Source: Chromatiales bacterium
Lineage (GTDB): Bacteria > Pseudomonadota > Gammaproteobacteria > Steroidobacterales > GCA-2729495
DNA length: 13,980 bases
Direction: 5' to 3'
Assembly: GCA_030614035.1 (NCBI GenBank)
Contig: JAUWKW010000009.1
Coordinates: 1 to 13,980, forward strand
Position numbers and translations under genes: made by a program. Below, in pieces: positions 7,527 through 13,980 of this stretch. Under the pieces are notes generated by a model, which did no database searches, was not told where the DNA came from, and saw nothing but the letters and a program-made list of their open reading frames with translations. Position 1 is the stretch's first letter. Every line of letters begins with the position of its first letter.

Positions 7527-8360
7527 ATGAAGCAGGACACCAAACAACTGGAAACAATCATCGAGGCAGCCTTCGAGCAACGCAGCGAAATCGATCTTGA
7601 GCGAGCCGAGCCAGAGTTACGCGAGGCGATACTTGAATCCGTCCAATTGCTGGATCGCGGCCAGCTTCGTGTGGCTGAGAAAATAGACGGACAGTGGCAT
7701 GTCAATCAATGGCTCAAGAAGGCGGTTCTATTATATTTTGGAATCGCGACAACCCGAATGATTGATGGTGCGCACACCAATTACTTCGATAAGCTGGCGC
7801 TGAAATTCAGTGGCTGGTCAGAGGACGATTTCGTGAGCGCCGGTATTCGGGTCGTGCCCAATGCTCTGGCCCGGCATGGCGCCTACGTGGCCCGAAATGT
7901 CGTGCTGATGCCTTCATATATCAATATCGGCGCATACGTAGACAGCGGCACGCTGGTCGACACCTGGGCCACCGTTGGCAGCTGCGCCCAGATCGGTCAA
8001 AACGTGCATCTGTCCGGTGGCGTCGGCATTGGCGGAGTATTAGAACCGATACAGGCCAGCCCAACGATCATTGAGGACAACTGCTTCATCGGGGCGCGCT
8101 CAGAGATAGTTGAAGGCGTCATCGTCGAGGAAGGCGCCGTGATATCAATGGGGGTATTCATCGGACAAAGCACACGTATCTATGACCGTGAAACGGACGA
8201 GGTGCTGTATGGCCGCGTTCCTGCCGGGGCCGTCGTCGTTGCAGGAAGCCTTCCGTCCGCAACCGGCAACTGCAATTTATATTGCGCAGTTATCGTCAAA
8301 CGAGTGGATGCTCAGACACGCGCCAAGGTTGCGATCAATGAGCTGCTGCGGTCGGATTGA
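7527..8360 (+). CDS. dapD: 2,3,4,5-tetrahydropyridine-2,6-dicarboxylate N-succinyltransferase
   Basis: DapD transfers succinate from succinyl-CoA to tetrahydrodipicolinate in the succinylase route to meso-diaminopimelate and lysine. The protein is 277 residues (E. coli 274). The N-terminal helical domain shows [11 protein letters not shown] (47-57) and [10 protein letters not shown] (60-69). The left-handed beta-helix follows, with hexapeptide-like turns from about 105 to 240, including [16 protein letters not shown] (137-152), [13 protein letters not shown] (162-174) and [10 protein letters not shown] (189-198). Asp145 and Glu193 appear to match the two catalytic acids reported for mycobacterial DapD, judged by a constant offset of four. 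The ATG at 7527 gives the family N-terminus, but its ribosome site is weak (GAGTG); a GGAGG is too far upstream to serve it. dapE follows after 36 bases. Confidence 0.97.
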   Translation: MKQDTKQLETIIEAAFEQRSEIDLERAEPELREAILESVQLLDRGQLRVAEKIDGQWHVNQWLKKAVLLYFGIATTRMIDGAHTNYFDKLALKFSGWSEDDFVSAGIRVVPNALARHGAYVARNVVLMPSYINIGAYVDSGTLVDTWATVGSCAQIGQNVHLSGGVGIGGVLEPIQASPTIIEDNCFIGARSEIVEGVIVEEGAVISMGVFIGQSTRIYDRETDEVLYGRVPAGAVVVAGSLPSATGNCNLYCAVIVKRVDAQTRAKVAINELLRSD

Positions 8361-8396
8361 CCGTGGCTGCCTGAATTCGCGATACATCATTTCCCA

Positions 8397-9524
8397 ATGT
8401 CTTCCACGCTCGAATTTACTCAGGAACTGATCCGTTGTCCGTCGGTAACGCCGGATGATGCCGGCTGCCAGGCGTTGATCTCCCGGCGACTCGAATCTGC
8501 CGGTTTTGCAACGGAATCACTGGTATTTGGCGAGGTCACCAACCTGTGGGCACGCCGGGGAAGCGCCGGCCCAGTGTTCTGTTTTGCTGGACATACTGAT
8601 GTGGTTCCTCCGGGTTCGTCCGCTGATTGGCTGTCCGATCCGTTCGATCCTGAAATTCAGGATGGCATCCTCCTGGGCCGCGGCGCGGCCGATATGAAAG
8701 CGGCGTTAGCGGCCATGGTCGATGCCGCAACCGCGTTTGCCAACGCCCACCCGGACCACAGCGGTTCGCTGGCATTTCTGATTACCAGCGATGAAGAAGG
8801 CCGCGCCCGTGACGGGACGAAACGTGTGATTGAAGCACTGGAACTGCGCGGCGAGCATATCGACATGTGCGTCATCGGTGAACCAACCAGCAGTAATCGA
8901 CTCGGAGACACGGTCAAGATCGGGCGACGGGGCTCTCTGCGCGGGATTCTAACGCTCCGCGGTGTCGAAGGACACGTGGCTTACCCGGAATTGGCCAGCA
9001 ATCCGATTGAAAGTTTCGCCCCGGTGCTGGCGGAACTCTATTCAACCCGACTCGATGAGGGCAATGATCATTTTCCGCCGTCGAGTTTTCAGGTCGTCAT
9101 GGTCGAAAGCGGTTCCGAGGCACCGAACGTAACACCCGGCGAGCTCAAGGCCCGGTTTAATTTCCGATATTCGACCGAATGGAACCACGACAGCCTGCAG
9201 CGGCACGTGGAGCAACTTCTAACAAAGCACGGTCTGCAATTCAGCATCGATTGGCATCTTTCCGGCCAACCGTTTGTTACCGAAGGTGGCGAATTGATCG
9301 CAGCGGTGAGCGATGCCGTTCAGGCGACTACCGGCCTTACTCCGGAACTGTCGACCAGTGGCGGCACTTCAGATGGGCGCTTCATCTCGCCGGCCGGCGC
9401 GCAGGTGGTCGAGTTTGGGGCGGTAAATTCGTCGATACACAAGCCCAACGAACAAATCCCCGTGGGCGATATAGATTTGATGCGGCAAGCCTATGTCGGC
9501 ATCCTGGAACGCATATTGCTTTAA
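8397..9524 (+). CDS. dapE: Succinyl-diaminopimelate desuccinylase
   Basis: DapE is a two-zinc M20-family hydrolase that removes succinate from N-succinyl-LL-diaminopimelate, two steps after DapD. The protein has 375 residues, as in E. coli. Zinc ligands and catalytic residues are all visible: His66 and Asp68 in FAGHTDVVPPG, Asp99 in GRGAADMKAAL, Glu133 (general base) and Glu134 in SDEEGRARDGT, Glu162 in VIGEPTS, and His348 in NSSIHKPNE. The lid/dimerisation domain lies at about 178-290. The ATG at 8397 gives the expected N-terminus (ELIRCPSVTPDDAGCQAL), but I see no Shine-Dalgarno, so it may depend on translation from dapD 36 bases upstream. The aminotransferase step between them (DapC/ArgD) is not encoded here. 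The gene ends facing dsbB. Confidence 0.97.
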   Translation: MSSTLEFTQELIRCPSVTPDDAGCQALISRRLESAGFATESLVFGEVTNLWARRGSAGPVFCFAGHTDVVPPGSSADWLSDPFDPEIQDGILLGRGAADMKAALAAMVDAATAFANAHPDHSGSLAFLITSDEEGRARDGTKRVIEALELRGEHIDMCVIGEPTSSNRLGDTVKIGRRGSLRGILTLRGVEGHVAYPELASNPIESFAPVLAELYSTRLDEGNDHFPPSSFQVVMVESGSEAPNVTPGELKARFNFRYSTEWNHDSLQRHVEQLLTKHGLQFSIDWHLSGQPFVTEGGELIAAVSDAVQATTGLTPELSTSGGTSDGRFISPAGAQVVEFGAVNSSIHKPNEQIPVGDIDLMRQAYVGILERILL

Positions 9525-9528
9525 ATAG

Positions 9529-9551
9529 CGACGCTGCCCGGTTCAGCGTTG
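9529..9551. terminator. Hairpin between convergent dapE and dsbB
   Basis: CGACGCTG (9529-9536) pairs with CAGCGTTG (9544-9551), an 8-bp stem with one G-U pair and a 7-base loop. It lies just after the dapE stop and just before the dsbB stop. On the plus strand it is followed by CCTATCGTTTCG, a poor U-tract. On the minus strand it is followed by CTATTTAAAG, a little better. It could serve as a weak two-way terminator; no other candidate exists in this 28-base gap. Confidence 0.4.
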
Positions 9552-9552
9552 C

Positions 9553-10068
9553 CTATCGTTTCGTTGGCAGCGGCACAGTTATCTTCCCGGACCAATTCAA
9601 CGACCAACCGAGTCCACCCATCAATAGCAGCACGATCAACACCCATACCGGCATGCTAAGGCCGAGAAACGACCACTTGATCTCGGCGCATTCGCCCGAC
9701 CCGCTCAGCACCATATCCAGTACTTCGGTCAGCGGAAAGGCCCCCAGCATATAGTCCAGCCCCGGACCGCAGGCCGGCACCTTGTCCGATGGCAGGTTCT
9801 GCAACCAGACATGGCGGCCTGCCACGGCCGCGCCCAACAGAGCCACCGCTGCAAGCAAAAGTGCATAGACGCGGCCTCCGATGCGGCCCGGATTTTGCAG
9901 CCCGGCCGCCAGAAACAGAAGCCCCATCCCAATGACGGCAACACGCTGCAAAACGCACAGCGGGCATGGATCCAGCGCAAGTACCTCCTGAGCGTACAGG
10001 GCGTATCCCATCAGACCGAGGCAGGCCGCCACTGCAAGCAGGTTCCCGGCTCTTGCGCTAATGATCAA
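9553..10068 (-). CDS. dsbB: Disulfide bond formation protein DsbB
   Basis: DsbB is an inner-membrane protein that reoxidises periplasmic DsbA and passes the electrons to quinone. The protein has 171 residues (E. coli 176) and four likely membrane helices at about 9-27, 40-57, 64-83 and 137-156. The first redox pair is CPLC (Cys35, Cys38) in the first periplasmic loop, followed by Leu-Gln-Arg, where the Arg matches the quinone-site Arg48 of E. coli. The second pair is Cys100 and Cys127 in the second periplasmic loop. I place the start at a TTG (10068) because AGGAGA lies six bases upstream. No in-frame ATG occurs before the first helix is mostly read. The gene lies 69 bases after tsaB on the same strand and may be co-transcribed. 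No dsbA is in the window. Confidence 0.93.
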   Translation of the reverse strand: MIISARAGNLLAVAACLGLMGYALYAQEVLALDPCPLCVLQRVAVIGMGLLFLAAGLQNPGRIGGRVYALLLAAVALLGAAVAGRHVWLQNLPSDKVPACGPGLDYMLGAFPLTEVLDMVLSGSGECAEIKWSFLGLSMPVWVLIVLLLMGGLGWSLNWSGKITVPLPTKR

Positions 10069-10137
10069 ACGGGCTCTCCTGATGCTCCGATGGCCAATTG
10101 TAACGCTACAAGTCCTGAATCTGGTCCGCGGGTCTGC

Positions 10138-10821
10138 TCAGCTTCCGGTTACCCGGTCGCGCAGATAATTGGGTAGCGCGCACTGGGCATCGACGGTCTC
10201 TCCGCGTCGGAACTGAGTTTGAGCAAGTGCCAACAGGTCTGCCGCCGACGGTTTTATGGTGACATCCGATCCCGTGATCGTACCGCCCTGCAGACCGGCA
10301 AAATTCGGGTAGCTTGCCCATCCAGGCCCCGCCGCGAACACCGGTCGGTCCGGATCGAGTCGATAGATGAGAGGATCGACAAGTTGATCCGCGATTACGC
10401 TGGTGATTGCTCCATCCTCAGCAAACTGGTAGATGCCGAGATACGTCTCCCCTTTGCGCGCATCGATACAGGCAGCGACACTATCCACGTCATGCCGCTG
10501 TCTGGCACCGGCCGCCAACACCGCCAGGCTAGACACCCTGCATACAGGCAGATTGAACCCGAAGGCCAAAGATTGCGCCACGGAGGCGGCGACCCGAATA
10601 CCGGTAAAGCTTCCCGGCCCGGCACCGAAGGCAATGCAGTCGAGTTCGGCCAAGCTAAGACCTACCTCTGAGACGACCCGGTCGATCGAGCGATAAATAT
10701 CGCGAACGCTGGCCCGTGGGTCCGGCAACTCGACGATACGAACCTCGCCCGCGTTGGCCGCCGCCACCGTGCAGACGTCGGTTGCCGTCTCAACAGCCAG
10801 ACAGGCAAACTGATCCGTCAT
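10138..10821 (-). CDS. tsaB: tRNA t6A37 threonylcarbamoyltransferase complex subunit TsaB
   Basis: TsaB (YeaZ) is the dimerising ASKHA-fold partner of TsaD and TsaE, which put threonylcarbamoyl on A37 of ANN-decoding tRNAs; it is usually essential. The protein is 227 residues (E. coli 231). Motifs are LAVETAT (8-14), GAGPGSFTGIR (66-76), IDARKGETYLG (119-129) and a C-terminal PNYLRDRV (217-224). TsaB normally lacks an intact ATP site, and nothing here contradicts that. The stretch where E. coli has a PREHTQ motif reads PDPRASVRD (33-41) without the His, a small departure. The ATG at 10821 overlaps the yoaA stop in ATGA, and GGGAG precedes it, so the two are probably coupled. E. coli also keeps tsaB next to yoaA. 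Confidence 0.94.
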   Translation of the reverse strand: MTDQFACLAVETATDVCTVAAANAGEVRIVELPDPRASVRDIYRSIDRVVSEVGLSLAELDCIAFGAGPGSFTGIRVAASVAQSLAFGFNLPVCRVSSLAVLAAGARQRHDVDSVAACIDARKGETYLGIYQFAEDGAITSVIADQLVDPLIYRLDPDRPVFAAGPGWASYPNFAGLQGGTITGSDVTIKPSAADLLALAQTQFRRGETVDAQCALPNYLRDRVTGS

Positions 10822-12770
10822 CGATCAGACTCCCGGTCCGCGAAAAACGCGGTGATTGCGTCGAGTTTGTCCGTCACCGGCATCGGCGGAAGACTGTCCA
10901 AAAAAATCTTGCCGTAGCTTCTCGTTCGTAATCGAGGATCGCAAATCACGACTATCCCAAAATCCGAATAATCGCGAATCAGGCGGCCGACGCCCTGCTT
11001 CAGAGCGAGGGCCGCCTGGGGCAACTGAAAATCCCTGAATGGATTGCCTCCTTTCCGGGAAATCGCCTCCAACCTGGCCTGCAGCATCGGATCACCCGGG
11101 GATGCAAACGGCAGCTTATCAATCGCCACGACCACAAGACTGTCGCCGCGGATATCCACACCTTCCCAAAAACTGGTCGTGCCAATCAGGACTGGGTCAT
11201 CCAGCTCCACAAATTGCTCCAACAACCGCGACCTGGGTGCCGTCCCCTGCACCAGTAAAGGCAAATCGAAATTCGGATCGTTTTCAAGTAAGTCAGCCGC
11301 GTGGCGCAGGGCGCGATGGCTGGTAAACAGCAGAAATGCCCGGCCGCCGCTGGCCCGCAGTACCGGGAGCAACTGCTCGACCACCCGATCCGTGTAGCCC
11401 ATCTCGCCGGGATCCGGTAACCCGGGTGGCAGGTACAGTAGCGCCGCACTGGAAAAATCGAATGGACTGGGGATCTGCTCGGTCCGCACATCCGCCATAC
11501 CCATGCGGTGCAGAAAATGTCCGAAGTCCTTTCCCACCGCGAGAGTCGCCGATGTGAAAACCCACGCACACGGCTGCGCGTCAACCAGTTCGTTAAGGCT
11601 ATCGGCCACGTCTATGGGCGTATAGTTCAGCGTGAAACCGAGTCGCGTCAGGCGCAACCAACGTAATCCAGCGGTCTCGTCCCCACACAAAAGTTGTTCC
11701 AGCGTCTCGGTAGTTGAGTTAAGCCGCTCGCCTACGCGCTGCAAACCTACAGGAGGTTCATCGACGGCGACCAGCCAGTCAGCGAGCTGATCCAGCCCCG
11801 CGGTCAACTGCTCCATGTGCCCGCCAAAATTCGGATCGATATCCCGCCAGGGAACGTCCGCGGCACTTTTTGGCAGCAACAACCTGGCTTCGCGAACCGA
11901 TTTTGAGGTGCTGTCGAGCACAGCCTCGAGAGCTTGATCGTGCGCACCGGCTGATAGCGCTTCAAGCTGCAGATCGCGCAACAAATCCAGCATCCTCGCA
12001 CTGGAAATGCTGAGATTAAAAAATCCCTGTGCGATATCGGGAAACTGGTGGGCTTCGTCGATAATCGCGGCCTCGAATTCGGGCAACAGTTCGCCAAATC
12101 CCTCGTCTTTGAGGATCAGGTCTGCCAGCAACAGATGATGATTCACGACGACGATGTCTGCGCTCGTGGCCGCCTGTCGCGCCGAAACTAAATGACATTT
12201 CTCATAGAAGTTACACTGAGCGCCAAGACAATTTTCAACCGTAGAGGTGACCAACGGCCATATACCCGAATCCTCGGGCACTCCATGCACCTCGGCGATA
12301 TCCCCCGAGCGGGTCAATCGACTCCATTGGCTAACCTCTGCATAGGCCTGGCGGTCGAAGCGCCCAACCTCGGATTCGCGATCCTGGCCAGCCAATTCGA
12401 GCCGATGCAGGCAAAGGTAGTTGGCTCGGCCTTTTAGCTGAACGATCTCCGCTGGCCTGCCCAGAACCTGGGCAACCATCGGCAGATCGCGGTGGTAGAG
12501 CTGATCCTGCAGCGTCTTGGTGCCGGTGGAAATGATCACTCGCTGGCCCGACAGCAGTACAGGGATCAGGTAGGCGAGAGTTTTGCCGGTGCCGGTGCCC
12601 GCTTCGACGACCAAACGTCCCCCGGTCAGTAAGGTATCCGATACTGCCTGTGCCATCTCCAGCTGCTCCGGCCGGGGTGAGTATCCCGCCAGCACAGTGG
12701 TCAGCGGGCTGGCTGAACCAAAGAATTGCTCGATCTCATGTCCGTTTGTCACGGCCTGAAGCTTACCCAT
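10818..12770 (-). CDS. yoaA: DinG-family Fe-S ATP-dependent DNA helicase (YoaA type)
   Basis: This is an XPD/DinG-like superfamily 2 helicase, 5'-3' in characterised members, tied in E. coli to DNA repair and replication-fork rescue with HolC. The protein has 650 residues, nearer to E. coli YoaA (636) than DinG (716). Motifs: Walker A EAGTGTGKT (56-64); TGTKTLQDQL (82-91); four Fe-S cysteines at 120, 181, 186 and 192; DEAH at 238-241; SATL (407-410); GTTSFWEGVDIRGDS (530-544); and QGVGRLIRD (592-600, motif VI). All look functional. Start choice: the ATG at 12770 has no good Shine-Dalgarno. A TTG five codons upstream (12785) has AAGGGG unusually close, so the true start is open. The gene overlaps tsaB by four bases and is divergent from pckG. 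Confidence 0.92.
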   Translation of the reverse strand: MGKLQAVTNGHEIEQFFGSASPLTTVLAGYSPRPEQLEMAQAVSDTLLTGGRLVVEAGTGTGKTLAYLIPVLLSGQRVIISTGTKTLQDQLYHRDLPMVAQVLGRPAEIVQLKGRANYLCLHRLELAGQDRESEVGRFDRQAYAEVSQWSRLTRSGDIAEVHGVPEDSGIWPLVTSTVENCLGAQCNFYEKCHLVSARQAATSADIVVVNHHLLLADLILKDEGFGELLPEFEAAIIDEAHQFPDIAQGFFNLSISSARMLDLLRDLQLEALSAGAHDQALEAVLDSTSKSVREARLLLPKSAADVPWRDIDPNFGGHMEQLTAGLDQLADWLVAVDEPPVGLQRVGERLNSTTETLEQLLCGDETAGLRWLRLTRLGFTLNYTPIDVADSLNELVDAQPCAWVFTSATLAVGKDFGHFLHRMGMADVRTEQIPSPFDFSSAALLYLPPGLPDPGEMGYTDRVVEQLLPVLRASGGRAFLLFTSHRALRHAADLLENDPNFDLPLLVQGTAPRSRLLEQFVELDDPVLIGTTSFWEGVDIRGDSLVVVAIDKLPFASPGDPMLQARLEAISRKGGNPFRDFQLPQAALALKQGVGRLIRDYSDFGIVVICDPRLRTRSYGKIFLDSLPPMPVTDKLDAITAFFADRESDR

Positions 12771-12914
12771 AGCAGAAGCACACAAAAACCCCTTGTAATT
12801 AGGAGCTTACTATCCTTTTGTGACATCGATACTGGCCACTAGACCTGCCGCGAACCGGGTTCGGGGTCGGCCCGCGTAGTCGTCCTGACCCGATTGCCCC
12901 GGGCCCGCCTGCAC

Positions 12915-12945
12915 TTGCGGAACCTCGACGACCCGCCGGTATAAT
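12915..12945 (+). promoter_or_regulatory. Candidate sigma70 promoter for pckG
   Basis: A perfect TATAAT lies at 12940-12945. The best -35 is TTGCGG at 12915-12920 with a long 19-base spacer; no better hexamer sits at 17 bases. It would start the transcript near 12952, giving a leader of about 83 nt. The rest of the 264-base gap between yoaA and pckG shows no other clear element. No convincing minus-strand promoter for yoaA could be picked out. Confidence 0.55.
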
Positions 12946-12952
12946 ACGCACT

Positions 12953-12966
12953 CCCCGCAGTCGGGG
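12953..12966 (+). promoter_or_regulatory. Small hairpin at the start of the pckG leader
   Basis: CCCCG (12953-12957) and CGGGG (12962-12966) form a 5-bp all-GC stem with a CAGT loop, right where transcription from the TATAAT box would begin. A hairpin at the extreme 5' end commonly protects messages from RppH/RNase E. Alternatively it is simply a symmetric DNA site. The role is inference. Confidence 0.4.
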
Positions 12967-13034
12967 TTCAGCGAATAAGGAACGGCCATCGCCAGTTTGC
13001 ACGGACACCGCCGGTATCTCGGCCGAGGCACTCA

Positions 13035-13980
13035 ATGACAACTAAAAACGCGCCGCTCCAGCAATGGATTGACGAAGTCGCCGCACTGACTAAACCCGAC
13101 AATATTCACTGGTGCGACGGCTCCGAAAAGGAATACGACGGGCTCGTGGAACAAATGTTAGCCACGGGAGATCTGTTGAAACTTAGCGCGGATACCTACC
13201 CTCATTGTTATCTGCATCGTTCAGACCCCTCCGATGTCGCTCGTGTCGAACACCTGACCTACGTGTGTAGTGAGAAAGAGGAAGATGCCGGACCAAACAA
13301 TAACTGGATGGATCCGTCTGAAGCTCACCAAAAATTGAATCAGCTGTTCGATGGCTGTATGCAAGGGCGTACGATGTACGTAGTGCCCTACTGCATGGGC
13401 CCAATCAAATCGCCGTATTCTCGCTGCGGAGTCGAAATTACTGACAGTCCGTATGTCGTAATCAATATGCGTCTGATGACCCGCATGGGTCAGGCCGCGC
13501 TTGAACGCATTGAACGTGAGGGCCAGTTCGTCAGAGGATTGCACTCCACTGGCGATCTCGATCCGGAGCGCCGGTTCATCATGCACTTTCCTGAGGAATT
13601 GTTAATCCATAGCTTTGGCTCCGGATACGGGGGCAATGCGCTGCTCGGAAAGAAATGCCATGCATTACGTATTGCAAGTTGGCAAGGCCGCAAGGAAGGA
13701 TGGCTTGCCGAACATATGCTGATCGTGGAGGTTGAAAGCCCTGAAGGGGAAAAACATTACCTTGCCGCTGCGTTCCCTTCAGCCTGCGGAAAGACGAATC
13801 TGGCAATGTTAATTCCGCCAGAATCTTACAAGGGCTGGAAAGTCCGAACGCTGGGTGACGACATTGCATGGCTCCATCTGGACGCGACGGGTCGCCTCAG
13901 GGCCATCAATCCGGAATCGGGCTATTTTGGCGTTGTCCCTGGAACCAACAGGAAAACCAATCGCAACGCCTATGAGATGA
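13035..13980 (+). CDS. pckG: Phosphoenolpyruvate carboxykinase (GTP), N-terminal half
   Basis: PckG converts oxaloacetate and GTP to PEP, CO2 and GDP, the entry to gluconeogenesis. The frame is open from the ATG at 13035 to the window edge (315 codons of the usual 590-620). Family features: [12 protein letters not shown] (119-130), TGDLDPERR (172-180), the substrate/metal segment [20 protein letters not shown] (194-213), AEHMLI (225-230, His227 likely a Mn ligand), the P-loop with reactive cysteine [12 protein letters not shown] (247-258, Cys251) and the kinase-2 motif LGDDIAWL (273-280). These mark the GTP form, not the ATP form (PckA) of E. coli. GAGG seven bases before the ATG supports the start. 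The gene is divergent from yoaA and monocistronic as far as can be seen. Confidence 0.96.
   Translation, partial: MTTKNAPLQQWIDEVAALTKPDNIHWCDGSEKEYDGLVEQMLATGDLLKLSADTYPHCYLHRSDPSDVARVEHLTYVCSEKEEDAGPNNNWMDPSEAHQKLNQLFDGCMQGRTMYVVPYCMGPIKSPYSRCGVEITDSPYVVINMRLMTRMGQAALERIEREGQFVRGLHSTGDLDPERRFIMHFPEELLIHSFGSGYGGNALLGKKCHALRIASWQGRKEGWLAEHMLIVEVESPEGEKHYLAAAFPSACGKTNLAMLIPPESYKGWKVRTLGDDIAWLHLDATGRLRAINPESGYFGVVPGTNRKTNRNAYEM

Noticed and set aside
9179..9754. 191-residue open frame on the plus strand
   Set aside because: It overlaps dapE in another frame and then dsbB antisense. It has no family-like motif, and the real genes in both places are certain.
10098..10111. TTGTA/TACAA inverted repeat between tsaB and dsbB, as terminator or operator
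   Set aside because: The stem is only five AT-rich pairs with no U-run, so it is too weak to call.
12823..12836. TGTGA half site near yoaA as a CRP site
   Set aside because: There is no matching TCACA half at the required six-base spacing.

Overview
The window is a stretch of bacterial housekeeping chromosome. It most likely comes from a gammaproteobacterium, on three grounds: (i) the divergent arrangement rpsB-tsf-pyrH-frr / map-glnD-dapD, which is classic for that class; (ii) a DinG-family helicase (YoaA type) coupled to tsaB, as in E. coli; (iii) close matches of UMP kinase, EF-Ts, DapD, DapE and GlnD to enterobacterial family features recalled from knowledge. A GTP-type PEP carboxykinase and dapE directly after dapD differ from E. 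coli and would fit lineages nearer Xanthomonadales, Chromatiales or Woeseiales. That finer placement is inference. I see no tRNA, rRNA, CRISPR array, insertion sequence, prophage or integron.

Layout. Positions 1-3513 (minus strand) hold the translation/pyrimidine operon rpsB-tsf-pyrH-frr, with frr cut by the left edge. Positions 3514-3897 form a divergent control region with overlapping candidate sigma70 promoters for rpsB and map, a 16-bp perfect palindrome and a nested hairpin in the rpsB leader. Positions 3898-9524 (plus strand) hold map, glnD (overlapping the map stop codon by 1 base), dapD and dapE. Positions 9553-12770 (minus strand) hold yoaA-tsaB (4-base ATGA overlap) followed by dsbB, which converges on dapE. 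Positions 12771-13034 are a second divergent control region. From 13035 to the right edge runs the first 315 codons of pckG.

Functionally the genes cover ribosome biogenesis and elongation (S2, EF-Ts), ribosome recycling (Frr), UMP phosphorylation (PyrH), N-terminal methionine removal (Map), nitrogen sensing (GlnD), the meso-diaminopimelate/lysine branch (DapD, DapE), periplasmic disulfide formation (DsbB), tRNA t6A modification (TsaB), DNA repair helicase activity (YoaA) and gluconeogenesis (PckG). All reading frames look intact and catalytic residues are in place.

The one clearly unusual item is ribosomal protein S2. Its normal core of about 240 residues carries an extra C-terminal tail of about 190 residues with three charge blocks: Arg/Lys-rich, then Pro/Ala/Glu-rich with a nearly perfect 20-residue tandem duplication, then a histone-H1-like Lys/Ala/Thr tail. 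I did not find a novel multi-gene system. The S2 tail and the rpsB/map control region are the parts worth following up.
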